Positions 48,196 to 55,170 of a stretch of 64,000 nt of DNA are shown in pieces. Both the position numbers and the translations under genes were made by a program. A model generated the notes under the pieces. It was not told where the DNA came from. It saw only the letters and a program-made list of their open reading frames with translations, and searched no databases. Each line of letters opens with the position of its first letter. The stretch's first letter is position 1. This stretch comes from a virus, in the IMG/VR virus record IMGVR_UViG_3300010938_000951, positions 1 through 64,000 of that record; one strand, 5' to 3'.

Positions 48196-48396
48196 ATGAC
48201 TCGCAATGAAATCAAAGATTTGATCATGGTAATTCTTGGTCAAGCCGATTATGATCTGATGAAAGCATATGATCCAGAAACGGCTGAAGAACCCGAGTAT
48301 GCCGAATCAGAAATGGAAAGATTAATCGATACAGTAGTGGAACATCTCAAAAAGTTAGAAAAGAAAAAGACTAAGAAGGTAAAGAAAAAGAAGTAA
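48196..48396 (+). CDS. Small protein with Lys-rich tail
   Basis: 66 aa. Acidic helical N-terminal part, ending in KKLEKKKTKKVKKKK. Sits between two tRNA-Lys genes and its own tail is a run of Lys codons. Unknown. Confidence 0.6.
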   Translation: MTRNEIKDLIMVILGQADYDLMKAYDPETAEEPEYAESEMERLIDTVVEHLKKLEKKKTKKVKKKK

Positions 48397-48397
48397 T

Positions 48398-48471
48398 GGG
48401 TTTATAATTCAATGGCAGAATAGCGGTCTTTTAAACCGTCCATCAGGGTTCGATTCCCTGTGAACCTACCA
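48398..48471 (+). tRNA. tRNA-Lys(TTT)
   Basis: Acceptor GGGTTTA/TGAACCT, ACCA end, anticodon stem GCGGT/ACCGT, loop CTTTTAA (TTT), T arm CAGGG-TTCGATT-CCCTG. Confidence 0.9.
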
Positions 48472-48472
48472 C

Positions 48473-48949
48473 ATGCATGATATATTAAAAGTCATGCCAG
48501 ATCAAAGTTTCAAAGTTTGTAGTATTTGTGGTGAAGATAAGCATATTCACTTGTTTAATAATAGGGCTCGTAGTCCTGATGGTAAACAAGTATTTTGTCG
48601 TCAATGCGGCAAAGAAAAATCTAGAAAATATTATCGCGACAATCAATCACATCATAAAAGTGTAGTCTATTCTAGAAAGATAGATCATATACAAAAATCA
48701 AAAGAGTTTGTTCTTTCATTTTTAAAGGAACATTCTTGTATAGATTGCGGAGAACGAGATCCTGTTGTTCTGGATTTTGATCATGTTAGAGGCGAGAAAT
48801 ATCGCAATATTTCTCAGATGGTACATAGAGGAAATTCTTTAGAGAAGATTAAATTAGAAATAGAGAAATGTGAAGTACGATGTGCTAATTGTCATCGCAG
48901 AAAAACTGCAAAGGAATTAGAGTATTTTACATATATTATGGGGTCATAG
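48473..48949 (+). CDS. HNH endonuclease with N-terminal zinc ribbon
   Basis: 158 aa, one base after the tRNA-Lys CCA. N-terminal CSICGEDKHI...CRQCGKEK ribbon; C-terminal HNH: CIDCGERDPVVLDFDHVRG...KCEVRCANCHRRKTA. Similar free-standing HNHs home into phage genes. Its last codons and stop form the start of the tRNA at 48940. Confidence 0.88.
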   Translation: MHDILKVMPDQSFKVCSICGEDKHIHLFNNRARSPDGKQVFCRQCGKEKSRKYYRDNQSHHKSVVYSRKIDHIQKSKEFVLSFLKEHSCIDCGERDPVVLDFDHVRGEKYRNISQMVHRGNSLEKIKLEIEKCEVRCANCHRRKTAKELEYFTYIMGS

Positions 48950-49015
48950 TGTTAGTGGTAGCATAGTGGACTTTTAATCCATCGGTCTCGGTTCGATTCC
49001 AGAGTGGCCCTACCA
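48940..49015 (+). tRNA. tRNA-Lys(TTT), second copy
   Basis: Acceptor GGGGTCA/TGGCCCT, ACCA end, anticodon stem GTGGA/TCCAT, loop CTTTTAA (TTT). T stem weak (CTCGG/CCAGA). First 10 bases overlap the HNH gene end. Confidence 0.78.
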
Positions 49016-49036
49016 AGCATAATTAGTAATAGTAAT

Positions 49037-50056
49037 ATGAGAATTATAATGAACCTCATTTTACTTATTGTCTTAATAATATTTATTCCATTTCATGAAT
49101 TAGCTTGTATTAATTCAAATATATCTCCAACAATACAGCAACCTATTCCTTCTAGAATAGAAAAATCTAAAGTGGTTCTAATTACTTTGGATGGTGTAAG
49201 ATGGCAAGAGATTTTCAACGGAACTGATCCTCTTCTCTATCATGGAAAAAAGATATCAGCCCGCGACTTACTTCCCAATATTTATTATCAGTTTGTTGAT
49301 AGGGGCATGGTGGTTGGTAAGGATTCAACATTTGTAGCTACTGGTCCGAACCATATTTCTTTGCCGGGGTATCTTGAAATTATGAGAGGGCATCCATCTT
49401 CTGATTGTCAAGATAATGATTGTGAGCCCCGTCTGCAAGAAAATACTATCGCTGACTTATTTGACAAGTCAGCAATTTTTGCTTCTTGGGATACTATTAG
49501 AAAAACAGTTGGTAAAAATACAGATAAGTTTGTAGTTAACTGTGGCCGTAATTTTCGTTCTACTGGCTGGAAACAAGCCGAACTAGATGATAATCAAACT
49601 TTTCCAGAAGTATGGGGAGATCCAATTTATAGACCAGACGATCTCACAGAGAAAGCTGCTATAGATTATTTACAGTATTATAGCCCAGATTTCTTTTGGG
49701 TTTCTCTGGGGGATACTGATGAGTGGGCTCATTATGGAGACTATGATAAATATTTAGAATCTTTACAACAGGCTGATAAGTTTATAGGTATGGTTGTGGA
49801 GATGGTGAAATCTGGCGAAGATGGTCAAGATTTTACATTTATAGTTACAGCAGATCATGGTCGTGGATTACAATGGCAATCACATGGCTGGGATAGAGAA
49901 TCCGCCAGAGATTGGGTGATGATGGCGGGAAGAAAGATACCGGCACAAGGTTTCGTATCTTATCCTACCAAAAAATCTCTCTCAAATATTTTTCCTACCG
50001 TTAAGCATTTAGTAACTGGAGTTCATACTAAGAATTCTTTATTATCTAAGGATTGA
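49037..50056 (+). CDS. Alkaline-phosphatase-superfamily phosphodiesterase, exported
   Basis: 339 aa from ATG 49037 (ATG 49049 also possible). N-terminal signal with FHELAC, a possible lipobox. VVLITLDGVRWQEIF supplies the metal Asp, GPNHISLPGYLE the nucleophile region, LGDTDEWAHYGDYDKYL and VTADHGRG the second metal site: the order of nucleotide pyrophosphatase/phosphodiesterase-type enzymes. Likely periplasmic; substrate unknown. Confidence 0.8.
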   Translation: MRIIMNLILLIVLIIFIPFHELACINSNISPTIQQPIPSRIEKSKVVLITLDGVRWQEIFNGTDPLLYHGKKISARDLLPNIYYQFVDRGMVVGKDSTFVATGPNHISLPGYLEIMRGHPSSDCQDNDCEPRLQENTIADLFDKSAIFASWDTIRKTVGKNTDKFVVNCGRNFRSTGWKQAELDDNQTFPEVWGDPIYRPDDLTEKAAIDYLQYYSPDFFWVSLGDTDEWAHYGDYDKYLESLQQADKFIGMVVEMVKSGEDGQDFTFIVTADHGRGLQWQSHGWDRESARDWVMMAGRKIPAQGFVSYPTKKSLSNIFPTVKHLVTGVHTKNSLLSKD

Positions 50057-50057
50057 G

Positions 50058-50606
50058 ATGAAGACTACTATTATCAATTTGTATGGTGGACCTGGTGCAG
50101 GAAAATCCACCTCAGCCTCATATTTGTATTATCTGTTAAAATGTCAACAAGAAAACGTTGAATTAGTTCGTGAATACGTTAAGAATTGGGCATGGGAAAA
50201 CCGACCATTCGGAGTGTATGATGAACTATATTTTCTAGGTAAACAAGTAAGACATGAAAGTATGCTTTTTGGTAAAGTCAAATACATTGTTACTGATGCT
50301 CCGGTGTATATGACAGCCTACTATGCTGATCTTTATTGTAGCAAAGTATTTGCCCAAGGAATTGAGAAAGCTGCTACTGCCTTTTATCAACAAGCTAAAG
50401 ATGATGGACATAATCATGTTCATGTTTATTTAAAACGCTTGCGTCCTTATCAAGCCGAAGGGCGCTATCAATCTGAGCAGGAAGCCTTGTCAGTTGATGA
50501 CGGTGTGCTTAAGATGTTGGCAAGACTGGATGTTCCAGTTATTCATGCCGCTCCTGATGAAGAAGATTTAAAAAGAGTTTTAGAGGATATTCGCAAAGGA
50601 CAATAA
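50058..50606 (+). CDS. P-loop NTPase, AAA_28/NadR-like
   Basis: 182 aa, one base after the previous stop. IINLYGGPGAGKSTSASYL is Walker A; IVTDAPVYMTAYY looks like the DxP segment of nucleoside/NMN kinases. A phage nucleoside or ribosylnicotinamide kinase role is possible but not proven. Confidence 0.72.
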   Translation: MKTTIINLYGGPGAGKSTSASYLYYLLKCQQENVELVREYVKNWAWENRPFGVYDELYFLGKQVRHESMLFGKVKYIVTDAPVYMTAYYADLYCSKVFAQGIEKAATAFYQQAKDDGHNHVHVYLKRLRPYQAEGRYQSEQEALSVDDGVLKMLARLDVPVIHAAPDEEDLKRVLEDIRKGQ

Positions 50607-50607
50607 T

Positions 50608-51021
50608 ATGGTTGAAACTTTCAAAGACCTTGTCGGTGAGGATGTAAAAACTCCTGAAGACATTGATGCTAAACTTAAAGAAAAGCTTGGCATTGGACTT
50701 CAAGAAATGTCATATGCGCTTTGCGATTCATTAAGGCAAAGAGCCGAAGAGGTAGCAGAAGATTGCTATAGTGTTGCTCCTTATGGAGACTATAGTAAAA
50801 TGATTGAAGATCCAGAAGGGGTAGCGAAATTTTTCAGAGATGAAGCTTCAAAGCCCGAGCATTGGAAATTAGAATATCTAGAAGTTCGAAAGAAAGGCGA
50901 TCAGCTCATCGAATTTGTTTTTACTAACTCAGCAGTAGATGATGGCGACATTCTCAAAGGTTTTGTTTTCGTAGGGTTTAGTGGAACCATACGACATGCT
51001 TTTTGTCAGGTTCACACATGA
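50608..51021 (+). CDS. Hypothetical protein
   Basis: 137 aa, one base after the P-loop gene. Soluble, acidic. No motif recognised. Overlaps an ATG at 51018 (ATGA) that leads into the next frame. Confidence 0.65.
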   Translation: MVETFKDLVGEDVKTPEDIDAKLKEKLGIGLQEMSYALCDSLRQRAEEVAEDCYSVAPYGDYSKMIEDPEGVAKFFRDEASKPEHWKLEYLEVRKKGDQLIEFVFTNSAVDDGDILKGFVFVGFSGTIRHAFCQVHT

Positions 51022-51030
51022 AAAAAATCA

Positions 51031-51246
51031 TTGACCATTGAAGAGAGGGTGGATATCCTACTTCGTGAAGGAGTAGATAAACCCAAGAAGTGGGCGGCTG
51101 TTCATGGATATGATGAACCTACTTGGGGAACAAACGATTCTCATGGTTGGGCCAAAGAATATAAAAAGCTTCGTGAACATCATCTTGAAGAAACTAAATT
51201 TCTTTTTGAGGTGATTGGGGAATTAGTAAAGAGAATTAACAAATGA
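51031..51246 (+). CDS. Hypothetical protein, start unclear (possible A7 frameshift)
   Basis: 71 aa if started at TTG 51031. A better-placed ATG at 51018 (ATGA overlap) runs into a stop after seven codons. Skipping one A in the AAAAAAA run at 51021-51027 would join that ATG to this frame (MKKSLTIEERV). A homopolymer indel, a slippery start or a genuine TTG start are all possible. Confidence 0.5.
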   Translation: MTIEERVDILLREGVDKPKKWAAVHGYDEPTWGTNDSHGWAKEYKKLREHHLEETKFLFEVIGELVKRINK

Positions 51247-51473
51247 AAAAGATTCTTTTATTATGTTTAGTTTTGTTTGCTTGTGATGAAGAGACTCGTA
51301 AGCAATGGAATCCAACTCCACAAGAGAGTGCGCAAGGAATTCGTTATGTTAAAGATAATCGCACTGGATTATGCTTTGTTTACAATAACATAGGCATGTC
51401 TGCTCAAGGTGGTGGAGGCGATGTATATACTAATGTACCTTGTACTCCAGAAGTAGAGAAGCTAATAAAGTGA
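51243..51473 (+). CDS. Small lipoprotein
   Basis: 76 aa, ATGA overlap. MKKILLLCLVLFACDEETRK is a lipoprotein signal with lipobox LFAC. The mature part has two more cysteines and a Gly-rich loop. Possibly a surface or lysis accessory protein. Confidence 0.72.
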   Translation: MKKILLLCLVLFACDEETRKQWNPTPQESAQGIRYVKDNRTGLCFVYNNIGMSAQGGGGDVYTNVPCTPEVEKLIK

Positions 51474-51521
51474 TATATAATAAGTAAGTTGTAAGTCCAA
51501 CTTTTTAAATGGAGAAACAAT

Positions 51522-51623
51522 ATGCTTTCTACTTTGACTTTTGTTATGGTAGCTTGTTTATTCGCAAACCTCGCCTATGAAAAGGGCGGAAAGCTTGTCG
51601 AATTAGTTAAGAGCAAGTTCTAA
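51522..51623 (+). CDS. Membrane miniprotein
   Basis: 33 aa, ATG 51522 to TAA 51623, with TGGAGAAA upstream at good spacing. LSTLTFVMVACLFANLAY is a membrane helix, followed by a basic tail. Ribosome site and position after a lipoprotein gene make it credible. Confidence 0.6.
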   Translation: MLSTLTFVMVACLFANLAYEKGGKLVELVKSKF

Positions 51624-51630
51624 TACCTTA

Positions 51631-51654
51631 ATAGAAGGTGGACTTGATTGGGCG
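51631..51654 (+). other. Hairpin after the miniprotein gene
   Basis: AGAAGG and CCTTCT arms, part of an 8-bp stem with a 16-base loop, lie about 30 bases upstream of the next promoter. No T-run follows, so terminator function is doubtful. Confidence 0.35.
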
Positions 51655-51685
51655 CCTTCTATCTAATTAAAAAAATTTGACAGGC

Positions 51686-51713
51686 TTGACGTCTGGTAAT
51701 AAAGTGTTATAAT
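51686..51713 (+). promoter_or_regulatory. Promoter, TTGACG-N16-TATAAT
   Basis: TTGACG 51686-51691 and a consensus TATAAT 51708-51713 with 16-base spacer, 12 bases before tRNA-Ala. Strongest promoter match in the window; drives the second tRNA group. Confidence 0.85.
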
Positions 51714-51725
51714 AGTAAGCGTTAT

Positions 51726-51801
51726 GGGGCTGTAGCTCAGTTGGGAGAGCGTCTCGTTTGCACCGAGAAGGTCAGGGGTTTGAATCCCCTCAGCTCCACC
51801 A
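51726..51801 (+). tRNA. tRNA-Ala(TGC)
   Basis: Acceptor GGGGCTG/CAGCTCC, with G3 facing U70 as expected for Ala, ACCA end, anticodon stem TCTCG/CGAGA, loop TTTGCAC (TGC), T arm AGGGG-TTTGAAT-CCCCT. Confidence 0.95.
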
Positions 51802-51809
51802 TAACTCAC

Positions 51810-51857
51810 TGGCCGGATACGAAACACAATTCGCGAATGTTTCATTATGTTATCCGG
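51810..51857 (+). other. Structured spacer
   Basis: CCGGATA/TATCCGG encloses GAAACA/TGTTTC, a long hairpin between the two tRNA-Ala genes. No ORF in this spacer. Confidence 0.45.
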
Positions 51858-51939
51858 TGTCAGATTGAGTAAAAGTTTGGCGATGTACAACTCGCTACAA
51901 GTCCTGGACATGACTTGGATACGGAAACTGTCCGGTAAT

Positions 51940-52015
51940 GGGGCCTTAGCTCAATTGGGAGAGCGTCACGCTGGCAGTGTGAAGGTCGCGGGTTCGACCC
52001 CCGCAGGCTCCACCA
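51940..52015 (+). tRNA. tRNA-Ala(GGC)
   Basis: Acceptor GGGGCCT/AGGCTCC with G3.U70, ACCA end, anticodon stem TCACG/TGTGA, loop CTGGCAG (GGC), T arm GCGGG-TTCGACC-CCCGC. Confidence 0.93.
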
Positions 52016-52018
52016 TAT

Positions 52019-52117
52019 ATCCCGCAATTCGATATAATCTCTGCTGGCTGTCTTATCGCGGCTGAACATAGGTTGGCACGGACAGAGAACAAGGTGCAAT
52101 TCCTTGGCGGGATACCA
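52019..52117 (+). tRNA. tRNA-like gene with ~39-nt anticodon loop
   Basis: Acceptor ATCCCGC/GCGGGAT (7/7), ACCA end, T arm CAAGG-TGCAATT-CCTTG (5/5), anticodon stem CTCTG/CAGAG. The loop is ~39 bases and the D arm is vestigial. If 32 bases were removed as in the tRNA-fMet at 53304 (4+3 split) the loop would be CTGGGGA (GGG, Pro), but this is a guess. Confidence 0.55.
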
Positions 52118-52122
52118 AATTA

Positions 52123-52323
52123 ATGAGTAAGATTGATTGGTCAAAACACGAGATAGACATGTGGGGCTACTATTGTGAGTCCTGGTGTAAAGCTTGTGAA
52201 AAAGATCGTCGTGTTTGTGAGAAGTGCGGCCTAAACTATGGGGCTGGCCAATGGCACAGTATAGAGCAATGTGCTAAGGTTATTGCCGATGAAAAGGCAA
52301 AACAACTCTCTTTTCCATTCTAA
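52123..52323 (+). CDS. Small zinc-ribbon protein
   Basis: 66 aa starting 5 bases after the tRNA-like CCA. CESWCKACEKDRRVCEKCGLNYG contains five cysteines in a ribbon-like pattern. Unknown. Confidence 0.65.
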   Translation: MSKIDWSKHEIDMWGYYCESWCKACEKDRRVCEKCGLNYGAGQWHSIEQCAKVIADEKAKQLSFPF

Positions 52324-52505
52324 TTTTCGAATTGTTGATATAAACTACGCAACTGATTGTATAGACTTATCCGCATGGATCGCTAGTTAAACTGGCGTTA
52401 CAATTCACCTCTTGGAGAAGGGAGGGCTCATCATGAGCGGTAAAAGTAGTAAAGGCATTAGAGACTAATAAGAAAGAAACGTTTTCCCAACGTTTATCAA
52501 TCCAG
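52324..52505 (+). other. Intergenic region with hairpins
   Basis: About 180 bases. A hairpin CGCTAGT-TAA-ACTGGCG near 52380 and AAACGT-TTTCCCA-ACGTTT just before the next gene. An 11-codon ATG frame (52434) has a good AAGGGAGGG site, but is too short to call. Confidence 0.35.
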
Positions 52506-52859
52506 ATGGCCAAGGTCATTAGAACTTGGGCATTCATCATAGGCCAACTAGTTTTTGTGGTTGGCTGGTTTAGTGGACATCACTTCTTCCCACAGCATTT
52601 ACCTTTCGAGGTATTACAAATCTTACTTCTCACTGAAGGTTGCTGTATTGGATCAGTTTTCTTGATGAATCAGCATCGCGAGCAATCATTGGATCGTCGC
52701 ATTGCAATAAATGATTACATTGTTAATTGTCAGATGAGAAATGATGTGAAAGAATTACTCAAAGACGCCGAAAAGAAAAATAATTTTTGGTGTGTAGGTT
52801 GCGGGGAACCGCGATATAAATGTGCTTGCGAAGAGCAAACGCAACTTCGTCAAAGCTAA
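52506..52859 (+). CDS. DUF1003-like membrane protein
   Basis: 117 aa. Two membrane helices (about 7-26 and 36-58) and then LMNQHREQSLDRRIAINDYIVN, which resembles the DUF1003 signature of small two-helix membrane proteins. C-terminal CVGCGEPRYKCAC could bind zinc. Function of the family unknown. Confidence 0.65.
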   Translation: MAKVIRTWAFIIGQLVFVVGWFSGHHFFPQHLPFEVLQILLLTEGCCIGSVFLMNQHREQSLDRRIAINDYIVNCQMRNDVKELLKDAEKKNNFWCVGCGEPRYKCACEEQTQLRQS

Positions 52860-52895
52860 AGTTTCTATGAATATTCAAGTATCATAGATACTCAT

Positions 52896-52969
52896 TCAGG
52901 GATCGTCTAATGGTAGGACCGCGGCCTTTGACTCCGCAGATACAGGTTCGAATCCTGAGCCCTGAGCCA
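52896..52969 (+). tRNA. tRNA-Gln(TTG)
   Basis: Acceptor TCAGGGA/GCCCTGA (A7.G66 mismatch), GCCA end, D arm GTCT-AATGGTA-GGAC, anticodon loop CTTTGAC (TTG), C31.U39 mismatch, T arm ACAGG-TTCGAAT-CCTGA. Confidence 0.88.
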
Positions 52970-52985
52970 GGTCAGTTAAGTATAC

Positions 52986-53059
52986 TGGAGCATCGTCTAA
53001 CGGCAGGACAACGGACTCTGACCCCGTTTATCTAGGTTCGAATCCTAGTGCTCCAGCCA
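52986..53059 (+). tRNA. tRNA-Gln(CTG)
   Basis: Acceptor TGGAGCA/TGCTCCA, GCCA end, D arm GTCT-AACGGCA-GGAC, anticodon stem ACGGA/CCCGT with A31.C39, loop CTCTGAC (CTG), T arm CTAGG-TTCGAAT-CCTAG. Confidence 0.9.
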
Positions 53060-53063
53060 GTAT

Positions 53064-53137
53064 TCTCCGATCGTCTAATGGTAGGACGGGTCGCTCTGAA
53101 CGATCAAATCGAGGTTCGAATCCTCAGCGGAGAACCA
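53064..53137 (+). tRNA. tRNA-Gln(CTG), second copy
   Basis: Acceptor TCTCCGA/GCGGAGA (A7.G66 mismatch), ACCA end, anticodon stem GGTCG/CGATC, loop CTCTGAA (CTG), T stem GAGG/CCTC. Confidence 0.88.
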
Positions 53138-53161
53138 GCAACAAATGCCAGCTAGGATTAC

Positions 53162-53268
53162 ATAGCTCGCAACTATTTTCCCCGCCAGCCCGAGAGGGCA
53201 AATAAACTTTTATTTTTTATGTTACTAACACGGGGAAATGTTCAAGTCGGTCTGAAAAACCGATAAGG
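53162..53268 (+). tRNA. Permuted tRNA-Phe(GAA), junction near the T stem
   Basis: 3' half 53162-53187: short T arm ATAG-CTCGCAA-CTAT, acceptor TTTCCCC, GCCA. A 44-base linker with a GCCC-GAGA-GGGC hairpin precedes the 5' half 53232-53268: acceptor GGGGAAA, a shortened D region, anticodon arm TCGGT-CTGAAAA-ACCGA (GAA). Acceptor pairs 7/7. Flanking element: closing stem AGCAACAA (53137) / TTGTTGCT (53290), left ATGCC-AGCTA-GG-ATTACAT. The D region is too short for a normal arm. Confidence 0.6.
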
Positions 53269-53303
53269 AACTCTTCTTGGCACCTTTAGTTGTTGCTAAA
53301 TAT

Positions 53304-53404
53304 AGCAGATTGGAGCAGCGGTAGCTCGCCAGGTTCACAATGGGGCTGATGCCCTATAAGGATACCCTGGAGGTCGTGTGGTTCGATTCCCTCATCTGCA
53401 ACCA
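53304..53404 (+). tRNA. Initiator tRNA-Met(CAT) interrupted by 25 nt in the anticodon
   Basis: Acceptor AGCAGAT/ATCTGCA with an A.A mismatch at 1:72 (initiator tRNAs lack this pair), AACCA end, D arm GGAGC-AGCGGTA-GCTCG as in tRNA-fMet, anticodon stem CCAGG/CCTGG. The loop reads TTCA, then 25 bases (53338-53362), then TAC; joined it is TTCATAC with anticodon CAT. The insertion contains a GGGC-TGAT-GCCC hairpin. T stem weak. The next gene is an I-Ssp6803I-type nuclease. Confidence 0.75.
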
Positions 53405-53412
53405 AAACAATC

Positions 53413-53808
53413 ATGAACCCTAAAGAAGTTGGCGAGAAAACAGAAGCCGCCATCCTAAATCATTTCATCCAAAAAGGCGTTTCAGTATCATTGCCGTGGG
53501 GTAATAACCAGCGCTATGATATGATTATTGATGTAGATGGTAAACTTCTTAAAGCACAATGTAAAACTGGCACCTACAAAAAGGGTGTCATTTCTTTTTC
53601 TACTAGCAGCAAAGCTGGCGGAAAAGAACGTAAAGATTATAAGGGTCAAATTGATTGTTTCTTAGTTTATTGTGAACAGCTAAACAAATACTATAAAGTA
53701 GACATTGAGGGTTTACATAATGTAAATGCTATGTCTCTTAGAGTTGATCCTCTTAAAAAGTTTGGTCCCAAGTCTGCCATTAGGTGGGCAAAAGACTATG
53801 AAGTATAA
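53413..53808 (+). CDS. PD-(D/E)XK homing endonuclease, I-Ssp6803I type
   Basis: 131 aa, 8 bases after the interrupted initiator tRNA. VGEKTEAAILNHF (E11), NNQRYDMIID (D36) and LLKAQCKTGT (Q49, K51) reproduce the spaced catalytic residues I recall for I-Ssp6803I, the nuclease encoded in the cyanobacterial tRNA-fMet group I intron. Its position beside an interrupted tRNA-fMet strongly supports the same target. It would cut an uninterrupted tRNA-fMet gene and drive homing. Confidence 0.85.
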   Translation: MNPKEVGEKTEAAILNHFIQKGVSVSLPWGNNQRYDMIIDVDGKLLKAQCKTGTYKKGVISFSTSSKAGGKERKDYKGQIDCFLVYCEQLNKYYKVDIEGLHNVNAMSLRVDPLKKFGPKSAIRWAKDYEV

Positions 53809-53826
53809 CAGATATTAAGTTGTCAT

Positions 53827-54207
53827 ATGGATCCCGTACTGAAAGCACTTTTAAATTCTATGAAGTGCCCTGTATGTGGCGGTCAGATTGATGGTGTAAC
53901 AAAATTCCATTGTGCATTTAGCAAACAGCACTATAGTGTTGTAATTGATAATGACAATTTCCCCATCCGCATTACTCATGAATACGTAAGAGTAAATGAT
54001 GGACATAAACAGTATTATATTATTCAATCTGAGAATAGAACAGAGATTAATATTTTACAATTGAATGGCGACTATGAAGTAATTCCGCCAGACAAAACAC
54101 AGCCGGCTCCTAAGCCATTTGTTTACGATAAAAGACTTTTTGTTTTCTCGAAAACCAATCGAGAAAAACTAATTAACAAGGTCAAAACCATTTTGGTTTT
54201 CTCCTAA
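53827..54207 (+). CDS. Putative zinc-ribbon protein
   Basis: 126 aa. N-terminal CPVCGGQIDGVTKFHC makes a CxxC...C site; the rest is beta-rich. Not recognised. Confidence 0.65.
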   Translation: MDPVLKALLNSMKCPVCGGQIDGVTKFHCAFSKQHYSVVIDNDNFPIRITHEYVRVNDGHKQYYIIQSENRTEINILQLNGDYEVIPPDKTQPAPKPFVYDKRLFVFSKTNREKLINKVKTILVFS

Positions 54208-54228
54208 TTTGTCTCTTCGGAGAATGCA

Positions 54229-55155
54229 ATGTCTAAGAAAAATCTTTCCCGCACCGTTATTGAGGGCGGACGTTATACTGGCAACAAATGGGATCGTCGT
54301 AATTCCCATGCCGAAAGTCGCGCTGAAGAACGCAATTACATGCAAGAAGTGCGCCTTGATCCTGACAACTATGATGAGTATGACATCGAGCCCCTTCAAC
54401 ATGTTTACAAGGGCTTTAAAGATAAACTGAGTCCAATGTATCGATGGCTTAATAGTCAAGTTGGTCGTCCTTGGGATGAAGTTTATGCAGACGTCAGAAA
54501 ATCTTTTGACACTCGTACTACTGCTGGTCGTCATATTGTTTTTGATCATTTACTAAGTTCAGTAGAAATTACACCTCGACCACCATACCGTTGGTCTAGT
54601 GTACCAGATGATCCTACTGCGTCCTATTTTGAACATGATTTCTATGTAGATGATGATGGTATCCTACGCAAGAAACGCTATCTTGGTAGGCGTCGTTATC
54701 GAGAAAAAGTTCCTGCTTTTGATACTAATCGTATTTCCAATTGGTTAAACGGCCGTATTGTTGGTAAAGTGGGCAACAAGCTTTTCTGGTTTGTCCCCAC
54801 CACTAAGTCTAAGAAGAGGGGTGGATATAGCCACATTTGGGCTACTGAATGGCATCGTGGTAGCTATTATGCTGACCCCGGCCCGCAATTCCTTTATCTA
54901 ACTTATGAGCCAATTTATAAGAAAGATTCTATGGGGCGGGCAGTTATTGGTGAGGATGGCAGGATGATTATTGTAGATCATCAAGCAAAATGGATTCGAG
55001 CTAGTGTGCCAAGCCTGCGCCAGGATCGTAAGTTGAATGATAAAGATTTACAATTCTGGAATTCTCTTCCAGAATATTATCAAACTAAGATTCTTCAGAA
55101 ATCGCCCGGTTATCCAAAGCCCGCAAAAACTAATCTATATGGATATTACTACTAA
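54229..55155 (+). CDS. Hypothetical protein
   Basis: 308 aa after TTCGGAGAATGCA. Charged and aromatic-rich; segments SQVGRPWDEVYADVRKSFD and HIVFDHLLSSVEI look conserved but I cannot name the family. Central Arg/Lys-rich stretch (KKRYLGRRRYREK) could touch nucleic acid. Confidence 0.65.
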   Translation: MSKKNLSRTVIEGGRYTGNKWDRRNSHAESRAEERNYMQEVRLDPDNYDEYDIEPLQHVYKGFKDKLSPMYRWLNSQVGRPWDEVYADVRKSFDTRTTAGRHIVFDHLLSSVEITPRPPYRWSSVPDDPTASYFEHDFYVDDDGILRKKRYLGRRRYREKVPAFDTNRISNWLNGRIVGKVGNKLFWFVPTTKSKKRGGYSHIWATEWHRGSYYADPGPQFLYLTYEPIYKKDSMGRAVIGEDGRMIIVDHQAKWIRASVPSLRQDRKLNDKDLQFWNSLPEYYQTKILQKSPGYPKPAKTNLYGYYY

Positions 55156-55170
55156 TTTCACATTTCCTAT

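Noticed and set aside
53338-53362. Group I intron in tRNA-fMet
   Set aside because: 25 bases are far too few for the conserved group I core; no P/Q/R/S elements are visible here or elsewhere in the array.
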